Shown piece by piece: positions 17,061 to 25,429 of a stretch of DNA of 54,085 bases. Position numbers and translations under genes: made by a program. The notes under the pieces were generated by a model, which was given only the letters and a program-made list of their open reading frames with translations, made no database searches and was not told the DNA's origin. Positions within the stretch are counted from its first letter, which is position 1. Every line of letters starts with the position of its first letter. This DNA comes from Arthrobacter silviterrae. Its GTDB lineage: Bacteria > Actinomycetota > Actinomycetes > Actinomycetales > Micrococcaceae. Location of the stretch: contig NZ_JAAKZI010000031.1 of the NCBI RefSeq assembly GCF_011045165.1, forward strand, positions 1 through 54,085, given 5' to 3'.

Positions 17061-17581
17061 AATCTACCTTGGCCTTTTGGTACCTGTTGGGATTCTTTCA
17101 AGCGGGCCAGCGCGCGGCGCTGGAGTTGCTTGATGGCTCCCGGGGATTTCTTCATGATCCGGGCCGTGTTCTCCAGTGACAGTTCGGCGATGATGCGCAG
17201 CGCGAGAACGTCGCGGTAGTCTTCGGGCAGGTTTTCCAGCAGTGCGTGGCCACCCCTCATGTTATCGAGCACCTGGTCTTCAGCCGATGGCGTAAGGCGG
17301 CAATCCTGGGAGGGGTCGTATTCGATGGAGATCGGTGTCCGGGCCCGCCTGCGGTGGGAATCAACGGCGCGGGCGTGCGCGATCGTGAAAATGAGGGTCC
17401 GCAGTCCGGCCGGTCCGCCCCGGAGGTCACTGAGCCGCGGATAGAGAGCGAGGAATACGTCCTGGGTCACCGCCTCGGGATCTTCTACTCCTCGGGTTCG
17501 TAAATAAGCACAGACCCCCGGTGAGTACTCCCGGAAGGCGTCATTGAAGACCGAAGCGTTCCCTGTCACCGATGCCTTCAA
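17057..17581 (-). CDS. ECF-type RNA polymerase sigma factor
   Basis: A 174-residue sigma-70 family protein with region 2 (FREYSPGVCAYLRTRGVEDPEAVTQDVFLALYPRLSDLRGGPAGLRTLIFTIAHARAVDSHRRRAR) and region 4 (LLENLPEDYRDVLALRIIAELSLENTARIMKKSPGAIKQLQRRALARLKE), which has the expected helix-turn-helix. It lacks sigma regions 1 and 3, as is normal for ECF factors. It is followed by a membrane protein translated from an overlapping start (anti-sigma), and the exported repeat protein upstream (17721-18365, same strand) is a plausible target. The signal is not evident. Confidence 0.85.
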   Translation of the reverse strand: MKASVTGNASVFNDAFREYSPGVCAYLRTRGVEDPEAVTQDVFLALYPRLSDLRGGPAGLRTLIFTIAHARAVDSHRRRARTPISIEYDPSQDCRLTPSAEDQVLDNMRGGHALLENLPEDYRDVLALRIIAELSLENTARIMKKSPGAIKQLQRRALARLKESQQVPKGQGRL

Positions 17582-17720
17582 AGATCACCCCTGATAGCCA
17601 CATTATCCGATCATGGAGACCAAGCTGCTGAGCAGTCCTCACCGTGGCTTCGCGTGCTGCTGCCGTCCGGAAAAATCCCTCAGATCATTTCCCGGATGGC
17701 AGCAGGCCAGCTGGCTGGTA

Positions 17721-18365
17721 CTAACGCCGCCCGGTAACGGGTTTGTGGGCGGGGCCGGTGGCAGCCTGCTGCGGCACGGCGGGTTTGTGGGCAGTGGCAG
17801 CCTGCTGCGGGACGGCGGGTTTGTGGGCAGTGGCAGCCTGCTGCGGGACGGCGGGTTTGTGGGCAGTGGCAGCAGCGGTGCCGGTTTCAGCCGGGCGGTG
17901 GCTTGCGGACTTGCCCGGTGAGGGGACCGTGGCGCAGTAGGTGGTGATGTCCGTTGTGCCGCTGGCTGCGGCGGCCAGGGATTTGTAGGCGGTGGAGGAA
18001 GTGTCGAGGCCGCCGTGGGTGAAGGACTGGCAGAGGCCGTAAGCTGCCGGTCCCGTCGCGTCCGGGCCGGCCGGTAGGGCCGACGGGCTTTCCGTGGCAG
18101 TTGCTTCCTCTGTAGCGCCGGCAGTTGCCTTCTCTGTGGCTTCGGTAGCGGCCGTGGCTTCGGTGGTGGTTGTGGCGGTGGAAGCTGCCAGGGCGGTGGA
18201 AGGAACCGGTGCGGGGGCGCCGAGGATGGTGTGGGCGCTTTGCTGCAGTGGTGTGGGCAGGGTTCCCGTGTATGCGGCGGCAGCGGTTCCGCCGACGGCC
18301 AGGGTTCCGGCGGCCAGTGCGGCTGCTGCGATTTTGCTGGTGATCAGCGCGGTGAAGAATGACAT
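17721..18365 (-). CDS. Exported repeat-tailed protein near the ECF sigma gene
   Basis: ATG 18365 follows GGAGG with a 4-nt gap. The 214-residue protein starts with a hydrophobic segment (TALITSKIAAAALAAGTLAVGGTAAAAYTG) that is a signal peptide or anchor. An Ala/Thr/Glu-rich stretch (about 60-95) and a compact region with two cysteines follow (YGLCQSFTHGGLDTSSTAYKSLAAAASGTTDITTYCATV). Three near-identical 12-residue repeats AATAHKPAVPQQ and a degenerate fourth form the tail, which is basic and Pro-rich and could bind the wall. Similar small proteins occur next to sigma genes in Arthrobacter relatives; the function is unknown. Confidence 0.7.
   Translation of the reverse strand: MSFFTALITSKIAAAALAAGTLAVGGTAAAAYTGTLPTPLQQSAHTILGAPAPVPSTALAASTATTTTEATAATEATEKATAGATEEATATESPSALPAGPDATGPAAYGLCQSFTHGGLDTSSTAYKSLAAAASGTTDITTYCATVPSPGKSASHRPAETGTAAATAHKPAVPQQAATAHKPAVPQQAATAHKPAVPQQAATGPAHKPVTGRR
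17760..17867. repeat. Three tandem 36-bp repeats
   Basis: Units 17760-17795, 17796-17831 and 17832-17867 are identical except for one C/G difference in the first. Each encodes 12 residues in frame (AATAHKPAVPQQ), so copy number can change without shifting the frame. A degenerate fourth copy precedes them at the protein's C-terminus. Confidence 0.9.
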
Positions 18366-18800
18366 GAGACCTCCAAGGCCAAGAAAGTGGTAGCCGTGAC
18401 CGGCTGAGAGCCCCAGCCCTCCAGTTATGTAATCGCCGGGGGGAGTGGAAAAGTTACGCCCGCCGGACAAAAATTTTCAGTCGGCCTGCGTTTGTCCGGG
18501 TATGACGGTTGCGACGTGTTGTTCAACTCTTTGACGGCGGGGGTGTTTGAAAAATCGGAAGGGTGCCACGCTAGTGGTCATCAAGTGCCGGGAGCCCATG
18601 GCGGTGTCGATACTCCCCCCTGCGGGGGTGGGCTGGGGGCTGCCGCCGGTGTCATTGGAAACATGCGAATCATTGTTCACTCCAGTATCGCCGGGGTAGG
18701 ATGAGTGCGACGTTAGCCTGGGGGCGTGTTTGGGGTTCTTATCCTGCGCTTCGCTGTTTTCGGGCCAAATCTTTTGGTCCATCGAACCGGAGAAGATTTC
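18366..18800. other. Divergent intergenic region upstream of the GH25 gene
   Basis: The region is 435 bp between the minus-strand repeat protein and the plus-strand muramidase and must hold both promoters. A GC hairpin (CCCCCCTGCGGGGG near 18615-18630) is visible. A minus-strand frame here (18477-18830) has no coding character and runs into the muramidase gene. Confidence 0.4.
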
Positions 18801-21800
18801 ATGATTGCACCTTGGATCAGGCTGACCCATGTTTCGTCCCGGTCACTGCCTGGTGGTGCCACTCGTGTTGTGGGTGCGGGGCTGCTCGCTGCGTCCCTGG
18901 TCGTTGCGATGGGAACTGTCCCTGCCAGTGCCGCCACCGGGGATCCAGTTCCTGCGCTTTCTTCCACCTCTGCTCCCACGCCGGCAACTGTGGTTTCGAG
19001 CCGGGCCACCGATGGGCCGACGGCAGCACCCCAACTTCTCCCGGGGGCCGTGCCTGCCGGGCCCACCACGACAGCTTCACCTACCCCAGTACCGTCCCCG
19101 TCCCCGACGCCCACGTCTGCTCCTTCAGCTTCCGAGGTTGGTAAATTCGGCGCTTACATGGGGATAGGTTTGGCCAAGCAGGGCCCGACCCAGCAGAAGC
19201 TGCCGGTCGGGGCCACGGCCCAGTCGCTGTTGTCGCCCTCGCTTGCCCAACCCCTCTCGACGGTGGCACCCGCGGGTGTGTTGGGGATGGACGTTAGCGG
19301 GTGGCAGACATCCGACGCTGCCCATTCCGTGAGTGATGTCGACTGGGTGGCGCAGTGGAGGCTGGGGGCCCGTTTTGTGTATATCAAGGCCACCGAGGGC
19401 ACTTCCTTCCGTGACGCGTCTTTTTCCTCCCAGTACACGGGCGCCTCCAGTGTGGGGATGTTGCGCGGTGGCTATCATTTTGCCCGGCCCGATCAGTCCG
19501 ACGGCGCCACCCAGGCCAACTTCTTCGCCAGCAACGGGGGTGGTTGGAGTGCCGACGGGAAAACGATGCCGCCGCTGCTGGACATCGAAAACAACCCTTA
19601 TGGGGCCGAATGCTACGGGCTGAGCGCGTCGCAGATGGTGGCCTGGATCAGTTCCTTTTCCCAGCAGGTCCAGGCACGCACGGGCCGCCTGCCCATGATT
19701 TACACGAACTATTACTGGTGGCAGGACTGCACCGGGAACTCCACGGCGTTCACCCACCAACCCCTTCACATAGCTGCCTATGGAACGAGTAGTCCGTGGA
19801 TGCCCGGCGGCTGGGCTAATTACAGTGTGTGGCAGTACAGCTCCACGGGCCCCTTTGCCGGCGACTCGAACACCTGGAACGGTACGCAGGCCAGCCTGAG
19901 CACTTTCGCCACCAAGGCCGATTCCCTCTCGACGAATGCGCCGCCAGCCAGCAATCCATCCATACCCTCCACTGCAGATGTGGTCGCAGCCGACAGCACC
20001 GGCGTGCTCTGGGACTACCCAGCCAACGGAGCCGGCGGCCTGGGTGTGCGGAAACAAATCGGACAGGGTTGGACAGGCCTGCGTTCCATCACGGTGATTG
20101 ACTGGAATTCCGACGGTGTCCTGGACCTGCTGGCCCAGTGGAGTGGCGGTTCGTTGTCCCTTTACCGGGGCCTGTTGGGGGGCGGATTTACCGCGCCCCA
20201 GACGTTGGCTTCCTCGGGCTGGTCCGGCTACCAGTTGACCGTTGGCTATTGGGCCAACTCGGCCCAGTACCCGCAAATACTGACACGCTCCGACTCGGGC
20301 GAGCTGAGGCTGTGGAAGAACGCGTCGGGCAGCGGGATCGATGCCGGAACCCAGATCGGCAACGGTTGGGGGGCCTTGAACTTGGCCATGGTTGATTTCG
20401 ATGGTGACGGAAACCAGGATTTGCTTGCCCAGGATGCTTCGGGCACGGTGCGCCTCTACCGCTCGAACGGGGCTGGCGGGTTCATGGCGGAGGCCCGGAA
20501 AACCGTTGCCACCGGCTGGAATGCCTATACCAGCAACACGGTCTCCAGCGGATTCGCCGCCCCTGGTTCCACCGGCCTGCTCCAACGAGATACCTCAGGC
20601 GCACTCAGGTATCTGCCTGTCCCCGGTAATTCAACGTTCGGGGCACCCTCAGTGGTCGGCTCCGGCTGGAATCCTTACTTGATTGCTGGCGGGGAGAACA
20701 TCAACACAAGCCTCCCAGCGTCGCCGCCGCCGACTATCGTTCCTACCCCGAACCCCTCGATCAAATCAGTCTCGGATGTCGTGAGCGTGGACGGCGCCGG
20801 CATACTCTGGCGCTATCCCGTGGTGAACGCCATGCTGGGCGCTGGCACCCAGATTGGTTCCGGATTTACGGGCATCAAGTCGGTGCACGTCACCGACTGG
20901 AACGCCGACGGCACATTGGACCTTTTGGTACAGCGCACCAACGGCCAGCTGGTGCTTTACCCCGGGGCAGCGGCGGGCGGTTTCAGTACGCCGGTGACGT
21001 TGGCTGCCTCCGGCTGGGCCGGCTACGACCTCACCGTTGGACAGTGGATCCGTGGTGGTAAGTACCCGTCCATCGTGGCCCAGGCGCCCGGCGGTTCCCT
21101 CACGTCCTTCACCACCACCAACGGAACGTCGCTAACGGCAGGAACCACCCTGGCCCAGGGCATGACGCGCATGCACCCTGTTATGACCGACTTCGACGGC
21201 GATGGCAATGCTGACATCACCGCGATCGACAATATCGGCCGCCTGATACTTTACCGTTCCGACGGCAAGGGCTCCCTGATTTCCGAGACCCGCCCCATTA
21301 TCGGGTCCGGGTGGAACACCATGACCAGTCTGGGCCCCGCCAACGGCTACACGGCAGCCGGATCCACAGGCTTGTTGGCCAAGACCGCAACCGGGGCGCT
21401 CCTCTATTATCCGACGTCCGCGTCCCGTTTTGGCGCCGCATCCTCGATCGCGTCGGGGTGGGCGGGAACAATCGTTGCCGGGAGCCAGACGTTGTCGGCT
21501 CGGCAGGCACTGATGGGCGTGAACGATGTTATTTCTGCCGACGCCAACGGTATTCTGTGGAACTCGGCCGCCACGGGCAACGGACAATTGCAGGCACCCT
21601 ACCCGATCGGGGTGGGATGGACCGGATTGAAGAGCCTGCATGTCCTGGACTGGAACCAGGACGGTATCCCGGATATTTTGGCTCAATGGTCCTCCGGCAT
21701 ATTGACAGTGTATAGGGGTGTGAAGGGCGGGAACTTCATGTCCCCGATCACGGTGGGATCCGGCGGGTGGGCGAACATCCGCATCACGACCGGCAGGTGG

Positions 21801-22241
21801 GTCTCGGGCCAGCCGTATCCGGGCGTGCTGGGAATCACCGCGACGGGAAACCTGTTTTACTGGGCCAACAATTCCGGCGCGGCGCTTTCGGCCGGAAGCC
21901 AGATCGGCAACGGCTGGGGTTCTCTGCGCATCATCATGGTCGACTTCGATCAGGATGGCAGCCAGGACGTGCTGGCTGTGGACGGGCAGGGTGCGATGCG
22001 CCTTTACCGGTCCACCGGAAAAGGCAGCTTTATCCCCGAAGCCCGGCCGGTGGTGGGTTCAGGCTGGGCGTCCTTCCGGCAATTTACCGGCGTCACCGGC
22101 TTCGCCGGCCCCGGTAGCACTGGAGTTCTGGCGTATTCCTGGGATGGGACCGTTCGTTTTTATCCGATAACGGCACCCCGCACGTGGGGGACACCCAGTG
22201 TGCTGAGCCGGCACGTCACTGGAGCCGCGATCGGGGGTTGA
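18801..22241 (+). CDS. Secreted GH25 muramidase with three FG-GAP-type modules
   Basis: ATG 18801 follows GGAGA with 7-nt spacing, giving 1146 residues. A signal peptide ends near residue 45 (VPASAA). A Pro/Ser/Thr linker (50-110) follows. The lysozyme domain spans about 160-375, with D164 (GMDVSGWQ), E199 (IKATEG) and the catalytic D261-x-E263 (LLDIENN), plus IYTNYYWW and the C-terminal VWQYSSTG. Residues 395-1146 form three modules of about 250 residues; each opens with a DVVS/DVIS...GxLW line and contains Ca-binding-like loops (DWNSDGVLDLL, DFDGDGNQDLL, DWNADGTLDLL, DFDGDGNADI, DWNQDGIPDIL, DFDQDGSQDVL), that is, beta-propeller FG-GAP/VCBS blades. It cleaves peptidoglycan beta-1,4-muramic links, either in remodelling of its own wall or against other bacteria. 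The neighbouring convergent protease carries the same modules. Confidence 0.9.
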   Translation: MIAPWIRLTHVSSRSLPGGATRVVGAGLLAASLVVAMGTVPASAATGDPVPALSSTSAPTPATVVSSRATDGPTAAPQLLPGAVPAGPTTTASPTPVPSPSPTPTSAPSASEVGKFGAYMGIGLAKQGPTQQKLPVGATAQSLLSPSLAQPLSTVAPAGVLGMDVSGWQTSDAAHSVSDVDWVAQWRLGARFVYIKATEGTSFRDASFSSQYTGASSVGMLRGGYHFARPDQSDGATQANFFASNGGGWSADGKTMPPLLDIENNPYGAECYGLSASQMVAWISSFSQQVQARTGRLPMIYTNYYWWQDCTGNSTAFTHQPLHIAAYGTSSPWMPGGWANYSVWQYSSTGPFAGDSNTWNGTQASLSTFATKADSLSTNAPPASNPSIPSTADVVAADSTGVLWDYPANGAGGLGVRKQIGQGWTGLRSITVIDWNSDGVLDLLAQWSGGSLSLYRGLLGGGFTAPQTLASSGWSGYQLTVGYWANSAQYPQILTRSDSGELRLWKNASGSGIDAGTQIGNGWGALNLAMVDFDGDGNQDLLAQDASGTVRLYRSNGAGGFMAEARKTVATGWNAYTSNTVSSGFAAPGSTGLLQRDTSGALRYLPVPGNSTFGAPSVVGSGWNPYLIAGGENINTSLPASPPPTIVPTPNPSIKSVSDVVSVDGAGILWRYPVVNAMLGAGTQIGSGFTGIKSVHVTDWNADGTLDLLVQRTNGQLVLYPGAAAGGFSTPVTLAASGWAGYDLTVGQWIRGGKYPSIVAQAPGGSLTSFTTTNGTSLTAGTTLAQGMTRMHPVMTDFDGDGNADITAIDNIGRLILYRSDGKGSLISETRPIIGSGWNTMTSLGPANGYTAAGSTGLLAKTATGALLYYPTSASRFGAASSIASGWAGTIVAGSQTLSARQALMGVNDVISADANGILWNSAATGNGQLQAPYPIGVGWTGLKSLHVLDWNQDGIPDILAQWSSGILTVYRGVKGGNFMSPITVGSGGWANIRITTGRWVSGQPYPGVLGITATGNLFYWANNSGAALSAGSQIGNGWGSLRIIMVDFDQDGSQDVLAVDGQGAMRLYRSTGKGSFIPEARPVVGSGWASFRQFTGVTGFAGPGSTGVLAYSWDGTVRFYPITAPRTWGTPSVLSRHVTGAAIGG

Positions 22242-22280
22242 CCAGCTCCTCTAACCCGGGAGGGTGCGGGAGAAGTCTTC

Positions 22281-22296
22281 GCACGGTCTTCCGTGC
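22281..22296. terminator. Stem-loop between the convergent secreted enzymes
   Basis: GCACGG-TCTT-CCGTGC forms a 6-bp stem with a tetraloop, followed directly by the GC-rich self-complementary CGGGCCCG. It sits in the 73-bp gap between two converging stops and probably acts in both directions, though no T-run is present. Confidence 0.45.
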
Positions 22297-22314
22297 CGGG
22301 CCCGGCGGTGGTGG

Positions 22315-25158
22315 TTAGTTGAAGGGCACCGTGCTTTTAGTGCCGAAGGATCCGGTGTGGATGGGGTAGTAATAGTAGGTGCCGCTGGTCGTGTTCTGCG
22401 CGATGATGCCGATGCCGGGGCCGGTGAAATTGTTTGCTGGGGTGATCCCGCGCATGCCGTTCCAGCCGGTACCAACTGTCTTTCGGGTTTCGGAGATGAA
22501 GCCACCCCAGCCGTTGCCCCGGTACAGGCGCAGCTGTCCGTTGGGGGATTTGGCCAGGATGTCGTTATGACCGTCCCCGTCGAAGTCCACCATGGTCAAA
22601 CCCAGCCCGCCCCAGCCGTTGCCGATCTGTGTGGGACTGCCCAGAGTCTGTCCTTGGGGATTCGGCCAGAAATAAAGGTTGCCCAGGTGGCCGTATCCGA
22701 CGATGCCTGGGTGGGAGGTATGGATGTTCCAATACCCCACAGTCATCACCATGCCACCCCAGCCGGAGGAGGCCAGGAGCGGGCCCCCGGTCAGGCCACC
22801 GTTCTCACCCAGGTAGACGTTGAGCCGGCCGCTGTTCCACTGGACGACCAGGTCAAGGCGGCCGTCGCCGTTCCAGTCGGTAATGAATGTGTTCTCGACA
22901 CCATAGAAGCCGATGCCGATCTGGTAGGGCCGGTCAAAACTGCCGGTCCCGCTGGCCGGGGCGTCCCAGAGGGCGCCGGTCGTATCGGCGGAGATATGAT
23001 CCCCGTTGTGCATGATGGGCGGCAGCGGGACCAGGACTTGTCCACCGGAAAGCACGGTGGCGGCCCACTGGGTACCCAGGCTGTAGGGACTGGCCCACCC
23101 GCCGGTGCTATTGATCGGATAATAGATAGCGGCGCCGGCGGGGGTGACCCCGATCAGGCCCTGGCTGGCAGATCCGGTCAGGCGATGGGCTGGGACGATC
23201 TGGTTGAAGCCATTCCACCCTTGGCCGATCTGCTTCCTCACCCCGCTAAGCGTGCCACCGTTCCCCCCATAACTGACATACAGCTCGCCCCGGTAATTCC
23301 GGGAAATGATGTCCATCTTCCCGTCGCTGTTCCAGTCGAGCATGGTGATGGAATTGCGGGTCAGGCCGGTCGCCAGGATAGTTCCCTGGCCCAAGGCCCC
23401 GGTGGAGGTTGCAGGCCAGTATTGAAGCGTTCCATGCTGGCCCACGCCCACGATACCGGGGTATGTGCTGGCAGTGGACCAGTGCCCGACGGTCAGGTCC
23501 AGTTGGTCCCATCCGCTTTTTCCCAGGATTAGCGGGGAACTAAATCCGCCGCCGGGGATTCCCTCGCTGACGCTCAGCTGCCCGTTGGAGTGCTGGATGA
23601 GAAGATCGGGTACACCGTCATTGTTCCAGTCGGTGACGAACAGGCCTTTCACCCCGGTCCAGCCGGTCCCAATCACCGTGGGCGTGGCGAAGGTGCCTGT
23701 TCCCGTGTTCTGGGAATCCATGAGTTGGCCGGCTGAAGTGACGCTGAGCACGTCATTGACGCTGCTGATAGAGTTCGCGCTCGAGGGGGCGAATGCACTG
23801 GTCCCATCGGGTGTACCCAGCCCGGTGGGTCCGTCGTATCCGGGGCCTGCTATGCAAAGGTAGCTGGGACTGCAGGTGCCGTTGCTGCCGGCGAGAACGT
23901 CGTTCAGCTGGGCCGGATGGCCATAAGGGTAGGAGACCGGATTGGTTCCCGGGGCCGGGCGCCCTGCCAGGGCGTACGTGCTGGCGATGATCGGGGAGGC
24001 GGCACTGGTCCCGCCGAATACTTGCCAGCCCACGCTGGCCCCGTTTGGGGTGGAGTCATAAGCGGCGACCCCGGTGCCGGGGTCGGACACCGCGGAGACG
24101 TCGGTCACGGTGCGTCCCGCGCAGCCGGTATCGGTTTGGAAGGCCGGTTTCCCCTCATGCAAGGAGCAGCCGGAACCCGTCCCGCTCCACGCGTTTTCGC
24201 TCCACCCGCGTGCGTTCGTGCTCTGGTACAGGCTTGTCCCACCCACCCCTACCACGTCCGGGGAGGAGGCCGGATAGTTGGTTTGATATCCGGCATCCCC
24301 CCCGGCCGCCACCACCGCCACTCCGGGGTGGTCGTAGTAAAGGCGATCGTAGGTAGGCGAGGAGGAGTCATCGGTGGCGGCGTAACTGTTGGACACGGTA
24401 TTCGCGCCCAGGTTCACCGCCGCGTTCACGGCCGTGCCCAGGTCACTGAGCAATGTGGAGTTAGCTTCCACCAACAGGATGCTGCAATTCGGGCAGGCGG
24501 CCGAGACCATGTCCAGATCCAAGGAGATTTCCTGTGCCCAGGCGGTATTCACGGCAGGTAAATCGGAAGTCGTCCCGTCCTGGCCGACCTTGGTGAAACA
24601 TCCGGTCCCGCAGGCCGGTAAACCATACTGGGCGCGGTACACCGCCAGGTCAGCGGCCGCTGTCGGGTCGTCAAAGGCGTCAATGACCGCGACCGTCATG
24701 CCCTTGCCCGCCGTGGCAGAAGGCAGCCGGTAAGCGGACTGCAGCTCGGCCGGCGCATACCCTGACGGTGTCGTGGCCTGGGTGCCCAAGGCGGAGTGCA
24801 CATTATCATCCAGGACCGCCGCGCACGCCGCATGATCCCTGGCCGGGGCCCCGCAGACCGGAGAGTGCCGGTGCCCGGCCAGCTGGGCCGCCACATTCCT
24901 GTGCGCGATCTTCGACGGCGGCACCCCCGTCCCCGGGGCAGGAGGAGTGGGGGCGACCGTGGCCGGGGCGGTGGGCGGGCTCTCCGATGCGACGTTAGCC
25001 GGTAGAGGCGTCAGGCTGGACGCCGCCTCACTGGCTGTCGGGCCCGACGTGGTGGCCGGTGTCGGCCCAGCTGCGCTGGCCGGCCCGACGGCGGACGCCA
25101 TCAGGGACAGGACGAGGAGGGAAGCTGCCAGACTGGCCTGCAATACGGTGCGGTTCAA
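22315..25158 (-). CDS. Secreted S53 serine-carboxyl peptidase (sedolisin type) with FG-GAP modules
   Basis: The frame is open to 25419, but TTG 25158 with GAGGAA just upstream starts a good signal peptide (residues 1-29, ASAVGPASAA). This gives 947 residues. A Pro/Thr linker (30-80) precedes the peptidase domain (about 130-410). The sedolisin triad is visible: E210 and D214 in AWAQEISLDLDM and S385 in FGGTSAASP, with the oxyanion D288 in AAGGDAG. The long propeptide of classical sedolisins is absent or very short. Residues 440-947 contain two FG-GAP-like modules (DWNNDGVPDLLIQ, DWNSDGKMDI, DWNGDGRLDLV, DFDGDGHNDIL) of the same type as the GH25 neighbour. It is a calcium-dependent exopeptidase-like or endopeptidase family active at acid pH; its target is not known. 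Confidence 0.85.
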   Translation of the reverse strand: MNRTVLQASLAASLLVLSLMASAVGPASAAGPTPATTSGPTASEAASSLTPLPANVASESPPTAPATVAPTPPAPGTGVPPSKIAHRNVAAQLAGHRHSPVCGAPARDHAACAAVLDDNVHSALGTQATTPSGYAPAELQSAYRLPSATAGKGMTVAVIDAFDDPTAAADLAVYRAQYGLPACGTGCFTKVGQDGTTSDLPAVNTAWAQEISLDLDMVSAACPNCSILLVEANSTLLSDLGTAVNAAVNLGANTVSNSYAATDDSSSPTYDRLYYDHPGVAVVAAGGDAGYQTNYPASSPDVVGVGGTSLYQSTNARGWSENAWSGTGSGCSLHEGKPAFQTDTGCAGRTVTDVSAVSDPGTGVAAYDSTPNGASVGWQVFGGTSAASPIIASTYALAGRPAPGTNPVSYPYGHPAQLNDVLAGSNGTCSPSYLCIAGPGYDGPTGLGTPDGTSAFAPSSANSISSVNDVLSVTSAGQLMDSQNTGTGTFATPTVIGTGWTGVKGLFVTDWNNDGVPDLLIQHSNGQLSVSEGIPGGGFSSPLILGKSGWDQLDLTVGHWSTASTYPGIVGVGQHGTLQYWPATSTGALGQGTILATGLTRNSITMLDWNSDGKMDIISRNYRGELYVSYGGNGGTLSGVRKQIGQGWNGFNQIVPAHRLTGSASQGLIGVTPAGAAIYYPINSTGGWASPYSLGTQWAATVLSGGQVLVPLPPIMHNGDHISADTTGALWDAPASGTGSFDRPYQIGIGFYGVENTFITDWNGDGRLDLVVQWNSGRLNVYLGENGGLTGGPLLASSGWGGMVMTVGYWNIHTSHPGIVGYGHLGNLYFWPNPQGQTLGSPTQIGNGWGGLGLTMVDFDGDGHNDILAKSPNGQLRLYRGNGWGGFISETRKTVGTGWNGMRGITPANNFTGPGIGIIAQNTTSGTYYYYPIHTGSFGTKSTVPFN

Positions 25159-25429
25159 GGATTCCTCAACGTCTTGTGTAGTGGGCACGCGCACGATCGT
25201 TCGCGGAGCGGCTGCGGACAACGGTTCCTGGAGAACAGCTCCGGATCGCCCCGGCCCGAGAAACCCAAACACATAATAATATCGGATGTCTCTGGCGAAC
25301 CTGCCCGCGGACACCCGCGTGCTCCAACGTATTCCTATGCGTTCTCGTGGACACTTACGGACGGCAATCACGTGCATGGGGATTGGACCCAACCGTCCGT
25401 CATGGCCTGCCGAACCCATTGCCGCATAA

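Noticed and set aside
17760-17867. Tandem repeats considered as a CRISPR array
   Set aside because: The 36-bp units are contiguous without spacers and encode an in-frame protein repeat.
18477-18830. 117-codon minus-strand frame before the muramidase gene
   Set aside because: Starts inside the muramidase coding region, no ribosome-binding site, composition not protein-like; treated as spacer.
22264-23532. 422-codon plus-strand frame antisense to the S53 gene
   Set aside because: It lies entirely within a long, well-supported gene on the other strand; open only because of high GC.
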